64,000 nt of DNA from Microvelia longipes (GCA_018340805.1 JACMZG010001911.1:36187214-36251213), one strand, 5' to 3'. Shown: positions 49,228 to 60,476, numbered from the stretch's first letter. The notes: generated by a model from the letters alone, not told the origin. A program made the numbers and translations.

Positions 49228-49781
49228 TTACATTAGAGAACACAGAATTAATTAAAAACATCCTGGAGCTCGTGGATGGCCTTAGAAATAAAATCATAAT
49301 ATGTTTAGAATCCATAGTTAATGGAATTGACAAAGAACTGGTTGCCATGTATACAGTGCAAAGTAGCAACTTTTCTGAAACTCAACAATAGAAAACTATT
49401 CTGTTGATATGTAACAGTCTTATTAAGGGGGGTTTTTCTGAAATATCTTTGTATCTTCTAAAAAATTATAATTATTTGAGTTCTAAAAACTGATTCTCCA
49501 CTCAAGATGTTTACTCTTACCAGCTTATCATCCTAACTAGACAATGTGAACTCCTTGAATTTTTTGGAGGCAGTGCAAATGTATATGTACATACTGCAGC
49601 AATGTTTAATCATTTAATCACCTTGCTCTCAGAAAATCCTTCAAGTAATGTCATAGTTTGCAGCCCCTTTTGTCACATCTTCACAAATGTTGTGCAATTA
49701 ATTCTTTGGTCATTGAATTTTTTTTATTTTTATTTACAAATAGTAACGGACTCATTTATCCCAATTTCCAATTATATATAA
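49228..49781 (+). pseudogene. Unidentified protein fragment with two in-frame stops
   Basis: One continuous plus-strand frame, interrupted only by TAG (49389-49391) and TGA (49491-49493). It reads as ordinary protein: ENTELIKNILELVDGLRN, then GIDKELVAMYTVQSSNFSET, stop, KTILLICNSLIKGGFSEIS, stop, STQDVYSYQLIILTRQCELL, then FGGSANVYVHTAAMFNHLI and NPSSNVIVCSPFCHIFTNVV. A helical, repeat-solenoid-like composition is visible, but I do not recognise the protein. The frame also has a good acceptor-like start (TATATATCTACAG) made by the end of the R1 copy. Most likely a decayed gene piece. Readthrough or introns around the stops are less likely, because no good donor and acceptor flank them. Confidence 0.55.
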
Positions 49782-50334
49782 CACATAAAAAAACACTTTT
49801 ATAATAATAACTAAAGTAAAAATATTAAGTTATTAGAAAAGAAAGAAAAATGGTATAATGTGCTAAAAAAAGACTATATAATTAAGTTCAAAGGTAATTG
49901 TAAAAATGACTAAAATTTAGTACATAACATATTATAAAAGGAACCAGGATATGGTATAAGTGTAATAATAGGTAAAAAAAATGATAGTCTAATAAAAATA
50001 AGGGTGAAATTTCTGAATTTGGATAAAAACAAATAAACAAAAAGTAAGAAAAAAAGTAAAATAAAAAGATAGTAAAATAATAAAGATAATGAGAAACTTT
50101 TAGTTAATTTTTTTGTTAACTTATAGTTAGAATAGTTAATAAAAATGTGAGATCTCTGTATTTCAGTAAATAAAAGAGTAATTGCAATCATTAAACTCTG
50201 CTAATAACTTATTACCCGCTAATAATTCATCCATAATACTACATTATTTGCTAATGTAGTATTATGTGCTACTAATACGCTAATAATACAAACATTATTT
50301 GCTAATAATACATCTGATTCTGCTATATTTAATT

Positions 50335-50500
50335 CTAAGTCAAACTCACAAAGTTTCTGAATTTATTTCTTTTGGCATTATATTTTGGGGAGCCAGCAGT
50401 AAAACTTGACTTAATAAACTTTTATTTGCCAAGAATCTATATTTGATGTTATGCATAGGAAAAGAAAGGATTATGGTACACTTGACTTAACCCCTCTCAA
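50335..50500 (+). pseudogene. LINE (jockey-like) reverse-transcriptase scrap
   Basis: The plus frame reads SEFISFGIIFWGASSKT, stop, LNKLLFAKNLYLMLCIGKE. SYGIIFWG followed about 12-15 residues later by LQKRALR-like basic helices is the hallmark of the C-terminal end of jockey-type non-LTR reverse transcriptases. Here the basic residues are partly lost and a TGA interrupts. Very short; a dead fragment. Confidence 0.45.
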
Positions 50501-50504
50501 AACA

Positions 50505-51840
50505 AATATGAAACAAGGTATACAAGTAAAAACAATCTTAAAATATAAAATTGTCATAAAAATATAAAATTGAAATCAATCTATTAAAGAGGAATAAAAC
50601 TAAACAACTCTGTACCTCAAATATTTATATTTATATTAATATTTTATATTTGCAATCTAGCTGATGTGACCTCTGCCAACTTTGTTTAATCTGCTAATTT
50701 CTTAAAATGGGATGTTCATGTAATAAAGCTAGCTTTTAAATTAAGCCAATATAGTTTTATTTAGAAAATTAAAGTTTTCTTACAATGATTTAAGATCAGT
50801 ATATTTTGCTTTGATAATGGATCTTCATCAGAAATACGAAGTGTGTTTATTTTACAAAAAAAATAATTATTTTAGGTCTTCAATCTTATGAATCCAGTGA
50901 AAAGAAATTAAAATTATTACCGTTCCTTCTATTTATATTTTTAAATGTTAAATCTTTGTAAAAAATGAATCTTTGTTTTCAAAATCCAAATAAAATTATA
51001 ATTATAACAGGAGGAATCTAAATTTATTTATACTTCCAAAACATAAAACAAGTTTGTACTATAAGGGCCACTTTTTAATTGCTTAAAATTCCACAACTAC
51101 CTCCCAGCAGTTGCTAAAAACTTTTCATATGAAAAATTCAAGAAAAATATAAAAGATCTCTTAATTAAGTTGGAGCTGTAGTTAAAGATTCTTTTTTTAA
51201 TCCCAAACTTTAACTTCACTTTTGTATTTTTCTTTGGTTTTAGCAGTATATAAAACATGTAGGTTCATTTATTTAATTATTTTATTAAATATTGACTGTG
51301 TTCACTCAATTTAAAATATTGTATAATAAACTAATAAATTTAAAAGGTTGATTTGGATGGGCTGTTTCTCAAATGAGATTATTTTTAATTTTTTTAGTTT
51401 TTGTCTCTTAATCATGTGGCAAAAGCCTGATGATGTTGAAATGTCCGCCCTAATTTTTTCTTGTTAAAATAAAATAAATTGTTAAAAAAATAAAATAAAT
51501 AAACTGATCAAGATAATTCTAATATATAGAAATAAATCTAATAAAAGAATATAAGTTTAAGAAAGCAACTTTGAACTAATAATTAATACTAAAAAATAAT
51601 TAAATTCTTCTAAAATATACTTTATATTTATAAATAAATATTAAATATATACATATATGTTTAAATGTTGTATATTATAATGTTGTAAATATATATATAT
51701 ATATGAAGGAAAATTTCAAAACTTTTAAAGCAGAAAGTCACTTTTATGTCAGGTCTCTTAGGTATTCTCAAATCAAACATTTGTAGGGTAATGAATAATT
51801 TTGTGATTAACTTGTATGGGTTTAGTCTACTGGATTTTTT
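50505..51840. other. A+T-rich stretch, likely 3' region of the minus-strand gene
   Basis: No further exon recognised. It lies downstream (minus) of the terminal exon 51842-52029, so part is probably its 3' UTR. AAAGCCTGATGATGTTGAAA at about 51421 resembles words common at the ends of retroelements. Confidence 0.35.
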
Positions 51841-51841
51841 T

Positions 51842-52029
51842 TTAATTTTCCGCAACACTATTGCAAGCTGTTGAAGAACTCCCCATTAGATTACTCTGGT
51901 TGGAATTCATCCTGTCACTGCTCATATCGCTAGGCGAGAGACTCCCAACAAAAACAGAATATATCCTTTTACTGCAGCTATCTTCATTCGGTCCTGGAAC
52001 CTTTTGATTCTTTTTGCATGGGTTGGTAG
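51842..52029 (-). CDS. Terminal coding exon of an unidentified minus-strand transcript
   Basis: Minus strand: acceptor TTTTTTATAATATTCAG ends at 52030, then 188 bases that are open only when one base is carried over from the previous exon, ending in TAA (51844-51842). The 61 complete residues begin TNPCKKNQKVPGPNEDSC and end SSSTACNSVAEN; the middle is Ser/Asn/Met-rich (SLSPSDMSSDRMNSNQSNLM). Codon use and GC are gene-like compared with the flanks. The phase fits exon 56626-56788 of the AGPAT gene, which leaves one base, so this could be an alternative last exon replacing the AGPAT C-terminus. It could also be the last exon of a different gene that has AGPAT in an intron. No domain recognised. 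Confidence 0.45.
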
Positions 52030-53670
52030 CTGAATATTATAAAAAACTGTATTATTGTTTTATTATTAAATAAATTACAGTGGCTATATACAATTATATT
52101 TTAATTTTTACATTACATAATAATTGACTGGGTTAGATGTGATGTCTCAGGAGCAGTACCATTTTATGGCATTGGATCCTATTGTTTAGACTTTTTACTT
52201 TCGTTTTTTTTTAAATTGTTCTGAAAATTAAATCATCAAAAATTTGGAATGGTTAAAATTTAATGCAAGAATGCCACCTCTTGCTCTTGTAGATAAGTTT
52301 TGACCTATTTTCACAATTATGATTGCCAAATTATACATTCATGACATTATTAGACCTTATTTTTAACTGTAAATGCCTCAAAAATCATAAAAACTAACTC
52401 TTCTCTTGTAAAAATCATAACCTTAGAATCTTCTATAATAAAATAATCTTCTCCTTTGACATCAACCTATCCTAGGGAATTAGCTTAGCTAATAAATAAA
52501 TAAACTAACTGATTCCAAGTAAAGTGATGTAGGAACATGAATTCGAACTGATTCACTAGAGAAAAACATAACTAGAACTTTGAAAAATATCTTCTCTTAT
52601 TGGAATCATAATTGAAATTTGACATTATCTGGTGCTTAAGCATCCCCAGTGTTTTTTTAAAGAAATAACTGCAAAATCAGGGCTGCTTAAACAGAGATTA
52701 TCTAGTGCTAAGGTACCCCTTAGAACTAATATTGCTTGTAATCATTTGTTAACATTAATTACCTTATGATTTTAACTCTCAGCTGATATTGGGTCCTTGT
52801 ATACAAAAGGGTAAAAGATAACTCTTTTTCTTGTTCTTAAATTCTATCCACTTTCATTTCATGCCCTAATTTTCGCAGTCTTGTTTTTAATTTAAGTATG
52901 TTATTTTGTAGTAGTGCTTGCATATTTATTTAAAATTTACCTAAAATTCCAAACACTAGTTTAAATCATTTGTGAATCTCAGTTATCTCTCTCTGACTAA
53001 AGATTTCTAATTATTTAATGATGCAATTTTTTTAGCAAATATACTTCTATGTATGGTAAACACGGTTAAATTTTATTATTAGTATTTGTTATGATTTTAT
53101 TATTATATATCAATTGAGAAAGATAACCATGTGTAAACAAATCACATTTTTTTACTAATAAATTTTGAAATTCACTTATATCGAGGCAGTATGTTGCTTA
53201 TGGATACTTTTAATATGACAAGCTATAATAAGACTGCAACCATGTGGCCGCAAAGCAGCCCTCAGCACTTAGAGGCAAGAGGCCAAAGCCTATTGGTTCT
53301 TTTTTGTCATGGTTAGTTCCATTTGAAATAATTTTTTTTCTTCGATATATTTATTTCTTTTTTACTGCAATTATAACAAGGAAGTGTCATTTCCTATTTA
53401 AAGATTTACTGTTATTGTATGGTCCTAAATAGTACTCAATTTAAATTAGCAATTGGAATAACAGATAATTCCAATATTTTTTCCATTTATTGTTCTTATT
53501 GTTTTTGTCTCTTTTTATTGATGCTTTTTACTAAATAATTTTAAAAATATATATAGACTTGGGTATAGTTTGTTTATTTATTTCAGTTTGCTATTTTTAT
53601 AAAAGGTAAATTATATTTACAAAGTAAATATAATAATTATAATTATTAAATCATACATAAATAATAATAA
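52030..53670. other. Intronic or intergenic stretch
   Basis: A+T-rich. It contains the GC-rich short repeat at 53236-53300 and the small ORF (53244-53432) that starts in it. No exon recognised. Confidence 0.4.
53236..53300 (-). repeat. Copy of the GTGGCCGC...GAGGCC short repeat
   Basis: AACCATGTGGCCGC, AAAGCAGCCCTCAGCACTTA and GAGGCAAGAGGCC correspond, in inverse orientation, to the block at 61143-61230 (GTGGCCGCTTGGCGGCCAC, GTAAGCGCTGGGGGCC and GACCTCTTAGC). Confidence 0.5.
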
Positions 53671-53676
53671 AAAATA

Positions 53677-53880
53677 TCAAAAATTGAGGTTGCAATCAAG
53701 TAAACACAATTTCTTGCTTTTCTTGCCACTAGTGGTAACTTGATTTGCTATTACTAAAGTTGGTCTCTTAAAATGTACAAAATTAATGTTATTAGTGTAC
53801 TGATAATCAAATATACCTCCACTTATGGCCTTCTTTAATAAGTATCTTGTTAGCATATACTAAATGCTAAACTGAAGGGC
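53677..53880 (-). pseudogene. Possible piggyBac-type transposase fragment
   Basis: A minus-strand frame from ATG 53856 to TGA 53677 (59 codons) reads LLKKAISGGIFDYQYTNNIN, then FVHFKRPTLVIANQVTTSG. A basic LKK, then G-FDYQY-NN and a VW/KD-like VTLASN segment is the arrangement downstream of the catalytic core in piggyBac-derived transposases. The usual W-D pair after it is replaced by HFK. Upstream sequence has stops. A decayed fragment; the family call is tentative. Confidence 0.35.
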
Positions 53881-54312
53881 TTAGCTTAAAATTAGATTTG
53901 GTAACGGTATACAGCTTAAAAAACTATTATTGCTGTTTAATATCAGTATTGGTAAAAGGGTTTGTCCAGCAAACTGGTGTGGTAGAAGTTAGTATGATCA
54001 GAGAGAGAAGGGAACGAATAGGTACCTAATGCTATTAGCTAATATAGATGAAATGCTGATTGTTTAAATTTCGATTACTGCAGGTTAAAGAAACTCAGAA
54101 ATTGGTGTTTATGAAAGTAAATCAAGGCCCTCCATTAAAATCTTAAGCAACCAATAACATATGCTATTTTCAACCGATTTGTTTCAAATTTTGTACTCGT
54201 ATAATAAAAATCGCTCTGATTATTTGTATCTCTTACTCTTTTTGGCTGTAAGTAAACTGGGACTTCAAAAAACTGAGTCCTAGTTTCTAGACATTGTTCC
54301 AAAATTTAAAAT

Positions 54313-54314
<2 letters not shown>

Positions 54315-54350
<36 letters not shown>
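54315..54350 (-). repeat. 36-base poly-T run (minus-strand poly-A)
   Basis: An uninterrupted T run. It may be the poly-A tail of a minus-strand retroposed copy, with body sequence expected above position 54350, or a simple homopolymer. No clear target duplication seen. Confidence 0.6.
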
Positions 54351-54945
54351 CCATTTGTCTAAATTAAGATTTATTTATTTATTATTTATTTATTAATACA
54401 TTAACGGGCAATTACCCTTTTTACAAAAATAACAGTTAAGAAAAAAATTAAATAAAAATAATGTGACCTACTGTGATAGTATGAATAATGCATGTTTCAA
54501 ATTTTAGCATGCAAATTAAATAATTTGGATTGGCTCTATTCGCCAAATAATAATGATTGCAATTTTTAATTGAGAGGTTTCTGTGGTAGGCTGCAATCTA
54601 GATAAAGATAGCCTCACTCCATGTCGTTATTTTTCTGTTCCGTGTATTTACCACTCTCAATCTTTCAAAAACAGGACTTGTTGAATAAAACCAACAAGGG
54701 TTGGATTTACTCTAGTACCATACTTGTCTGCTGGATAAAACCATGTACCCAAAGAAATGCTTAAAAATAATCTAAAAAGTCTACTGACTTCTTGATGACA
54801 ACACATATTAGGGAGGAATTTTTTTTTCAATGTTTCTGAAAAACAGCTTACAATAAGTCAACTGATGGCATAATCTTATGACTTTTTCTTTCTAACCCAT
54901 CCCTTGATTTTTGGTATTTGTATTTATTGCTGCCCCTTTTGTCAG

Positions 54946-55085
54946 TTATTTATTCTGTCCCTCCCTGACCAGTTGACTTAGATACGTGTATTTACTCTGC
55001 ATTGTATTCCTGATTTCTGTTATAGTTTCTTCCATATTATCTTCTTTTATGTAGACTGGGTCTAAAAATTCAGCTATTACTTTTC
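54946..55085 (-). CDS. AGPAT (1-acyl-glycerol-3-phosphate acyltransferase), last coding exon
   Basis: Minus strand. The acceptor GTTTTCAG ends at 55086. The first two bases complete the Gly codon split by the previous intron, and the frame closes at TAA 54948-54946. It reads KVIAEFLDPVYIKEDNM, then EETITEIRNTMQSKYTYLSQ, ending LVREGQNK. The pattern G-K-V-x-x-E-F-L-x-P-I followed by an amphipathic helix with R-x-x-M is the usual end of AGPAT proteins, and 45 residues after the last strand is a normal length. AATAAA lies within 25 bases of the stop (54927-54922). The phase fit with the preceding exon is exact. Confidence 0.8.
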
Positions 55086-55089
55086 CTGA

Positions 55090-56620
55090 AAACAAAAATA
55101 TTCTTAAGTGTTTTAGTATATTTTATAAAGTGTACAATATAGTATTATATGATTAGGAAGAATTAAAGATTTCAATTCTACAATGTTTTCATAGGAACAA
55201 TAATATATCAATTTATACATTAACCTAATAACATATCAATCCTGAAGATTATTCAATTTGGATAAGCTTTAGGTAGAACTAAACAAACAAAATTTTTGAT
55301 TTCTGATTAAGAAATCAAAAAAATTTGAAAATTTTTGATTAAGTAATTTATTACTTAAATTCTTATTTTTTTTAACAAACATTAGTGCGTTTTTTCATGT
55401 CAGAAGTTTGGGACGGTGTGTATTTGTGTTAGTGTGTTTGCACGTGTCATGATAACTGCCGTAAACATTACCTGATAATGAAACTTAGTACATATGTAGT
55501 AATAATTAGCCTTCAGAGTTGTATAGTTTTTAATTATAGTGGGACCAATATTATTAAAACGGCAGCCATTAGAAAAAAATATCAAGTTGCATATTTTTTA
55601 CACTCTTGCAGGGAAGAAAATGTATACAATATGCATAAAATGACTGATAATTTTAAACTGACAGCCAATATGGCAGACCAATTATTGATGTGAGTTCTTG
55701 ATGCAACACATTACTAGTTCTAAATTATTCTATTTTACCTTTATTTAAATTAATATTTCTGTTATATAGTTTGTCTAGTTCTACTTAAAGATGATTCAAA
55801 CGGATTAAAATGAATTGTTTCCTTGAAAATATTATAATCATTATGGAATTCTAAAAAAAAATATATTTTAAACAGTATGGTTTATAATTTACAATAGACT
55901 TCGTTTTAGTATTTTTTTATTAGAAATTTACACTAATGAGGTTGTTTGTATTTTAGTTAGTTTTAATTGATTTTAACTGAAGAATTTAATTGTGGATATT
56001 AAAGTAATAGGAAAACAGAAAACCATAGAACTTTAAATAGAACTGTGTTGGGGTTATTGTAGAAAACAATTGTTTTAGTAGTCTATTAATTAAAATCATG
56101 CCTCAATTGGAATGTTTTATATCAGAATGTATTGCATGTAATGAGCAGTGTCTATGAAGTTCAAAAATCAAAAAGTAGTTGGTTTAAAAATCTTAAAATA
56201 TTTAAAACTTTTAAATACTTACATAAATGTATTATTATTTATGTATTATAAATGTATAATTAAAATTAGGTAATAAATTTTCTTTATCTCCAGATGGTGT
56301 ATAATGTGAAGTTTATTGACTAGTTTTTAGGGAGTAAGTTTTAACTCCCAAGGGAGGAAAAGTTACTTTTCACACCTTTTTTCTTCCTTGGGAATAAAAA
56401 GTGTTTCTTATTGTTAGGATATAAGAGCCAATTATATCAATTATTTAAGGGGAGTGGTATTCTCTAAACTTACACAGGTGACCAATCAATTTTTGTAATT
56501 TTCCTGGGGGTGGCACCCCCAAAATTTACTAGGGGGACCCGATCATTTTTTTTTTATTGGCTCAAAATCTGTAAATAACTATAAATTCTTACAAGAATAT
56601 AGATTATGTCATGGTTAATG
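55090..56620 (-). other. AGPAT intron
   Basis: A+T-rich. The part at 55440-55700 (AATGAAACTTAGTACATATG) looks like the middle of an R1-type repeat. A small inverted pair TCCCAAGGGAGGAAAAG / CTTCCTTGGGA lies at 56345-56393. The plus-strand ORF 55478-55693 is not gene-like. Confidence 0.6.
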
Positions 56621-56625
56621 TTTAC

Positions 56626-56788
56626 CTCTACTAAATATCGTTTCATCTTTTGATATCTTATATTTGGAGATAACTAATGGTACTATAGGTACTCCTAGTT
56701 GACTAGCTAACATGAATGCTCCTAACTTAAACTTTAGTAATTCATCACCTGGTCCCAATTTTCCTTCTGGGAATATAATAATACTGCT
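56626..56788 (-). CDS. AGPAT, exon with the FPEG catalytic motif
   Basis: Acyltransferase core, minus strand: acceptor TTCTTGTTACAG, 54 codons plus one base, donor AGAG/GTAAAC (56625). It begins SSIIIFPEGKLGPGDELLKF, continues KLGAFMLASQLGVPIVPLVI and ends SKYKISKDETIFSR. FPEG (motif III, which binds the glycerol-phosphate), K-x-GAF and VPIVPLV (motif IV) are the signature of AGPAT/LPAAT enzymes, which convert lysophosphatidate to phosphatidate in the ER membrane. The usual FPEGTR is FPEGKL here, so the Arg after the Thr is absent. The gene is therefore a diverged member, and its substrate preference could differ. Confidence 0.86.
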
Positions 56789-56859
56789 CTGTAACAAGAA
56801 ATAAATAAAATAAAAATTACAACTAGGAATAAATAGTTGACATATTAGATCAATCAATA

Positions 56860-57540
56860 TATAGTAATAAAAGATTTAAAATTAAAACTCTTATTGTCTG
56901 AGCATTATTCAGGATTTGTTATTTATGCTACAACGGATAGAATGAAAAGTTTACAGCTCAAGTTTGTTTTCTCCAAATGCAAAGCTGAAGGAGGACTCTT
57001 AGGCCAATAGGCTAAGGGAGATGTATTTGACAGTTCTTGAGTCTTGCAAGTGTTTAATACAAACATTTTGGCTTCCTAGAAACTGCCAACGAGATAATAG
57101 CTGTAGAATAACCCTACTATTTTTAAATAGTTTAAAAAGGTCCGTGAGGTCCCATGGGTGGAGAACCCCAGCTCTAAAGGAAGATACAATAAGAAATAAA
57201 TAAATCGTTTATTTATAATTAGATACCTTTTTACAATAATAAAATCATAAAATTTATATAAATTAAAATAGTATATATTGACCATTTATGTCGCAAAAGC
57301 TCAAGGCTCGTGCGCTACTCTGAATGAGATATAAGACTTTTAGTCCTTATATCTGATAGCCCTTGTGATCTTCTCTATATTAAAAACTAAGGTACATTAC
57401 TGGCTGTTCTTATAATATAAGACAGAATAATATGGGGAGCTGACCAAAATCATTAAACAATCCATTTATAAAGTCATGGTCATGAATTTCATTAGTAAAT
57501 AGATTAATAAGTGTTTAAAATATTAATAGATATGCACTCT
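56860..57540 (-). other. AGPAT intron with repeat remnants
   Basis: GTCCGTGAGGTCCCATGGGTGG followed by GAGAACCCCAGCTCTA (57140-57175), given in pieces, resembles the end of hAT-type MITEs (inverse TAGAGCTGGGGTTCTCCACC). The matching other end was not located. The rest is A+T-rich. Two ORFs on opposite strands here (57021-57285) are not genes. Confidence 0.5.
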
Positions 57541-57543
57541 TAC

Positions 57544-57713
57544 ATTTTCTTCTGAGTTAAAATGTTTTTCTACTTGTTTCTTCATGTTAGGGTATCCAGC
57601 TCCCTGCTTGAATCTTTCAATAAATATGAAGCCCATTAGCCAACATGATATGCCCATGGTTCCAAGTAGTTTTACTCCTTTTGTACTGATGACTCCCAGT
57701 CTTTCTGCATAAC
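57544..57713 (-). CDS. AGPAT, exon with motif II (GFIFIER)
   Basis: Minus strand. Donor GAAAAT/GTAAGA (57543) leaves phase 0, matching the next exon. The exon reads AERLGVISTKGVKLLGTMGI, then SCWLMGFIFIERFKQGAGYP and NMKKQVEKHFNSEEN. V-x-x-K then G-x-x-x-W-L-x-G-x-I-F-I-D/E-R is motif II of AGPATs; the usual Asp is Glu. The 5' boundary is uncertain. A CAG at 57716-57714 fits the family, but its pyrimidine tract is poor. The frame itself is open to ATG 57774 (MNYIEKSRQMVICLGTALVA), which may be intron. The catalytic NHxxxxD motif should be on an exon further up the minus strand; it was not found between here and 64000. Confidence 0.75.
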
Positions 57714-57792
57714 CTGCCACCAAGGCCGTTCCTAAACATATTACCATTTGTCTAGATTTTTCAATATAATTCATTTAAATAAATTAATAAAG

Positions 57793-59242
57793 ATAGGGTA
57801 ACTTTTCCTCATCACATTGGATTTGCTGCGCTCACCCTCCCTACTTCGGACTTGCTCTTACGTCCTCTGATAGTAAATACATATGTTTCATTCCCAGCAG
57901 TCACCCATCCAGACACTGTCCACGCTCGATGGGGCTTAACTTTTACGATCTAACAAAAATCATGGATATACTTGTCGTGTTGAAAGAAACTTGGGGTACT
58001 AATTTATAACGTACAGTTTGTACTTGTACAAAATTTTTAACTCAATTGGATTATTTTACGATTTTTTTTACAATTTTTTAAAAAACGTACACAAGTCATT
58101 TAATAAAAATTAAACTAATGCTGACGATGAGAAGAAATAGTATACCCTCATGAGTATTTATACTAACTATTCATTCTATCATAAAGTATTTATACACCCT
58201 ATATGTATATCCTTTTTCCCCACTATCTCATAAAACTGTAGGTACTAAAATGTTAAAAATAAAAGGGAATGGCAGTATTATTATTAATAATTAAAGTGTG
58301 AAGTTCAATTTGAACTATATATTTTCAGGTAAGGTAGGGACAATCTGAATACTTTTCCTGTGAAATAATTAACTATAATGGCCCCTAACAGACATGACCG
58401 TAAATGTTAATAAGTCTTTTGTCATGAAATATCATCATACCATGAATAAAAATCCTTATGTCATGAGACTTACATCAATAAAGACCTTAGTGTTCATATT
58501 AACCTTACTTTATTCTTTGATAAATATGTTGATTTTATTACCACCAAGGCATGTAGGACATTATTCATGGAGGCTTTATTATAAGATGGTCTTATTAATT
58601 CAAAATTGTTATTCCTTTTTTTAGTCTATTCATGTTTTAAATTATAATTTTTAATTCTCTACTTGTACGTTCATTTTTATAATACATACAAATATTGTGT
58701 TGTTTGACTGAGCCATTTTATATTCTTAATTGTTATTTTAATGTAATATAATATTGCCCATTGTTGTATTAGTAAATATAAATTTAGTTCACCTACTTCC
58801 ATTAAACTTTATTAAGTGTTTACTTAAGTTTAATTAATACTTTGGTTCAATAATTTGGTCCCCTGCCAATATTATTAAATAGACCCCTATGGATTAGCGC
58901 TAACTTAATTTTAATAGGAAGTAATGCCACCTTAAACTTTAAGTAATCGTGATATAATGAGGACAATTGAAGCGATTCCGAAGTCATTACACCTGCAGTT
59001 TACTAGCGTATTCCAATGTTGAGCGTAACAAAACCAAAGTAATGTCACTTTAAGCTGTAAGTAATTCTAAAGACCAAGTTTAACACAGATATAAAATACA
59101 GATAATTTTGTAAAAACCACTCAGGAGGTCTTAAAAACATCTGAAACAGATAAATTATTTGAAAACCCGTTTTTGTCTTTTTTAGTGTAAACACATTATT
59201 TTTTTATACATATACCGACGGTATAAATAAGGAAAAGTAAAA
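57793..59242 (+). repeat. R1 repeat copy split by about 940 bp of other DNA
   Basis: The left part (57793-58140) has TAACTTTTCCTCATCACATT, GTCACCCATCCAGAC and AACAAAAATCATGGATATAC. The right part (about 59100-59242) has AAAAACCACTCAGGAGGTC, CTGAAACAGATAAATT and CGGTATAAATAAGGAAAAGT. Between them lies unrelated A+T-rich DNA with a near-duplicate word pair (AAGTAATGCCACCTTAAAC and AAGTAATGTCACTTTAAGC, 58919 and 59038). It starts only 20 bp above the AGPAT ORF's first ATG. Confidence 0.65.
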
Positions 59243-59380
59243 ATGTATTAACCAGAATCAAAATTTATGTATTTATTTAAAATATTTCCATGTTTCTAAA
59301 CCTCTACTAAATTATATTCTTGGTAACAACATATTTATATTTTTGTTATTAACTTATTCGTATAACATTTCTTTTTTCAG

Positions 59381-59434
59381 ATATACCTGTCATTTGATTA
59401 CAACATTTAGCATTTAACATGATCAGCGTAGATG
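59381..59434 (+). CDS. Possible start exon of a plus-strand gene
   Basis: CATTTCTTTTTTCAG is an excellent acceptor. It is followed by 38 bases of leader, ATG at 59419, five codons (M I S V D) plus one base, then a perfect GTGAGT donor. This is the usual form of a second exon that contains the start codon. Later coding exons were not found up to 64000, so the gene would run off the window. With only five codons the product cannot be named. Confidence 0.4.
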
Positions 59435-59578
59435 GTGAGTTGTTTTACATTATTTTGTGAGTAAAGATATGTTTCACAAGTATAGTGCAATAAAATCAAC
59501 AAATGACTTTAGGGGTGTTGAAAAACGAGTGTCATGATCAAAAGAAGAGATTTTTTGTCATTGATAAAGATTACAGAA

Positions 59579-60210
59579 TAAAGTGATGTAAAAAAGGGGT
59601 CAGCGATAGAGACAGTGTTCCAACTCCTACCGTTTGCCCTATGGGTGAAATGGACCAGTTTTCAATCAAGGGAAGTCTTACTCAAATACTATGACGCAAG
59701 TTAGTGTCTCTTTATTCTTACATCCTGCTTTGTTGATTTTTATATGTTGCTGAACAACAGTCAACAAGCACCATTTTTTATTATTTTTAACATTTTCTCA
59801 TATAAAAGAAAAGCCGCTTGAACCAGTTGTTATAGCTGTTGAAAATTGGTAGGGTGGCAATCATTACTATTGGTTGAATTTGAAAACATAAAAAAGTAAC
59901 CTGACCACCTTCAACTATATATAAAACACATAAAATGTACTGGAAGCTAAACATAATTGATTCATTAAAACCTTAATTCACTCTTTAAGGAGGTTTTAAT
60001 GAGGTTACATAGAGCCCCTGAATGATAATTCAGGTGTTTTAATGTATTAAGATAGGCTATACCCCCTCTAGTAATATACCCCTGGGATGGTAGGATGTGT
60101 GGCGCTGCAATGTGGATACTTGGAGGAACTTAAAGTGACAGATTTGGTTCAGGACCATGAAAAGGGTGGGAGTCAGAACACTGTCTCTACCCCCATTTTT
60201 AATCACTTTA
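59579..60210. mobile_element. Non-autonomous inverted-repeat element, ~630 bp
   Basis: The left end TAAAGTGATGTAAAAAAGGG continues GGTCAGCGATAGAGACAGTG. The right end is its inverse: ACACTGTCTCTACCCCC and ATTTTTAATCACTTTA. The flanks TTACAGAA and GTACAAAA agree at 6 of 8 positions, a possible 8-bp duplication. No protein. A shorter relative is at 38356-38650. Confidence 0.72.
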
Positions 60211-60476
60211 GTACAAAAAAACATTTCTTAAAAATAAAACTACACATAGGGTTTGTTTAGATAATATTTGACATTCATCCCTTATTCTTATCTGTTGTTA
60301 TCGTAACGAACTGGAAGGTGTTTTAAAAAATTCAGTTTTCTAATATTAATGCGGTTTAATATTGAGTCGGTTTACTATATTCATTAGTTAGAGATGTTAG
60401 TGTCTCTAAAATATTTCTTCATAAGTTACATGGTTTCAACATGCTTCAGGTTACATTCATAAAAGTATTACTATTC

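Noticed and set aside
54480..54760. Minus-strand coding-looking segment (FERLRVVNTRNRKITTW)
   Set aside because: Broken by stops within about 30 codons and no family recognised; it may be an old repeat.
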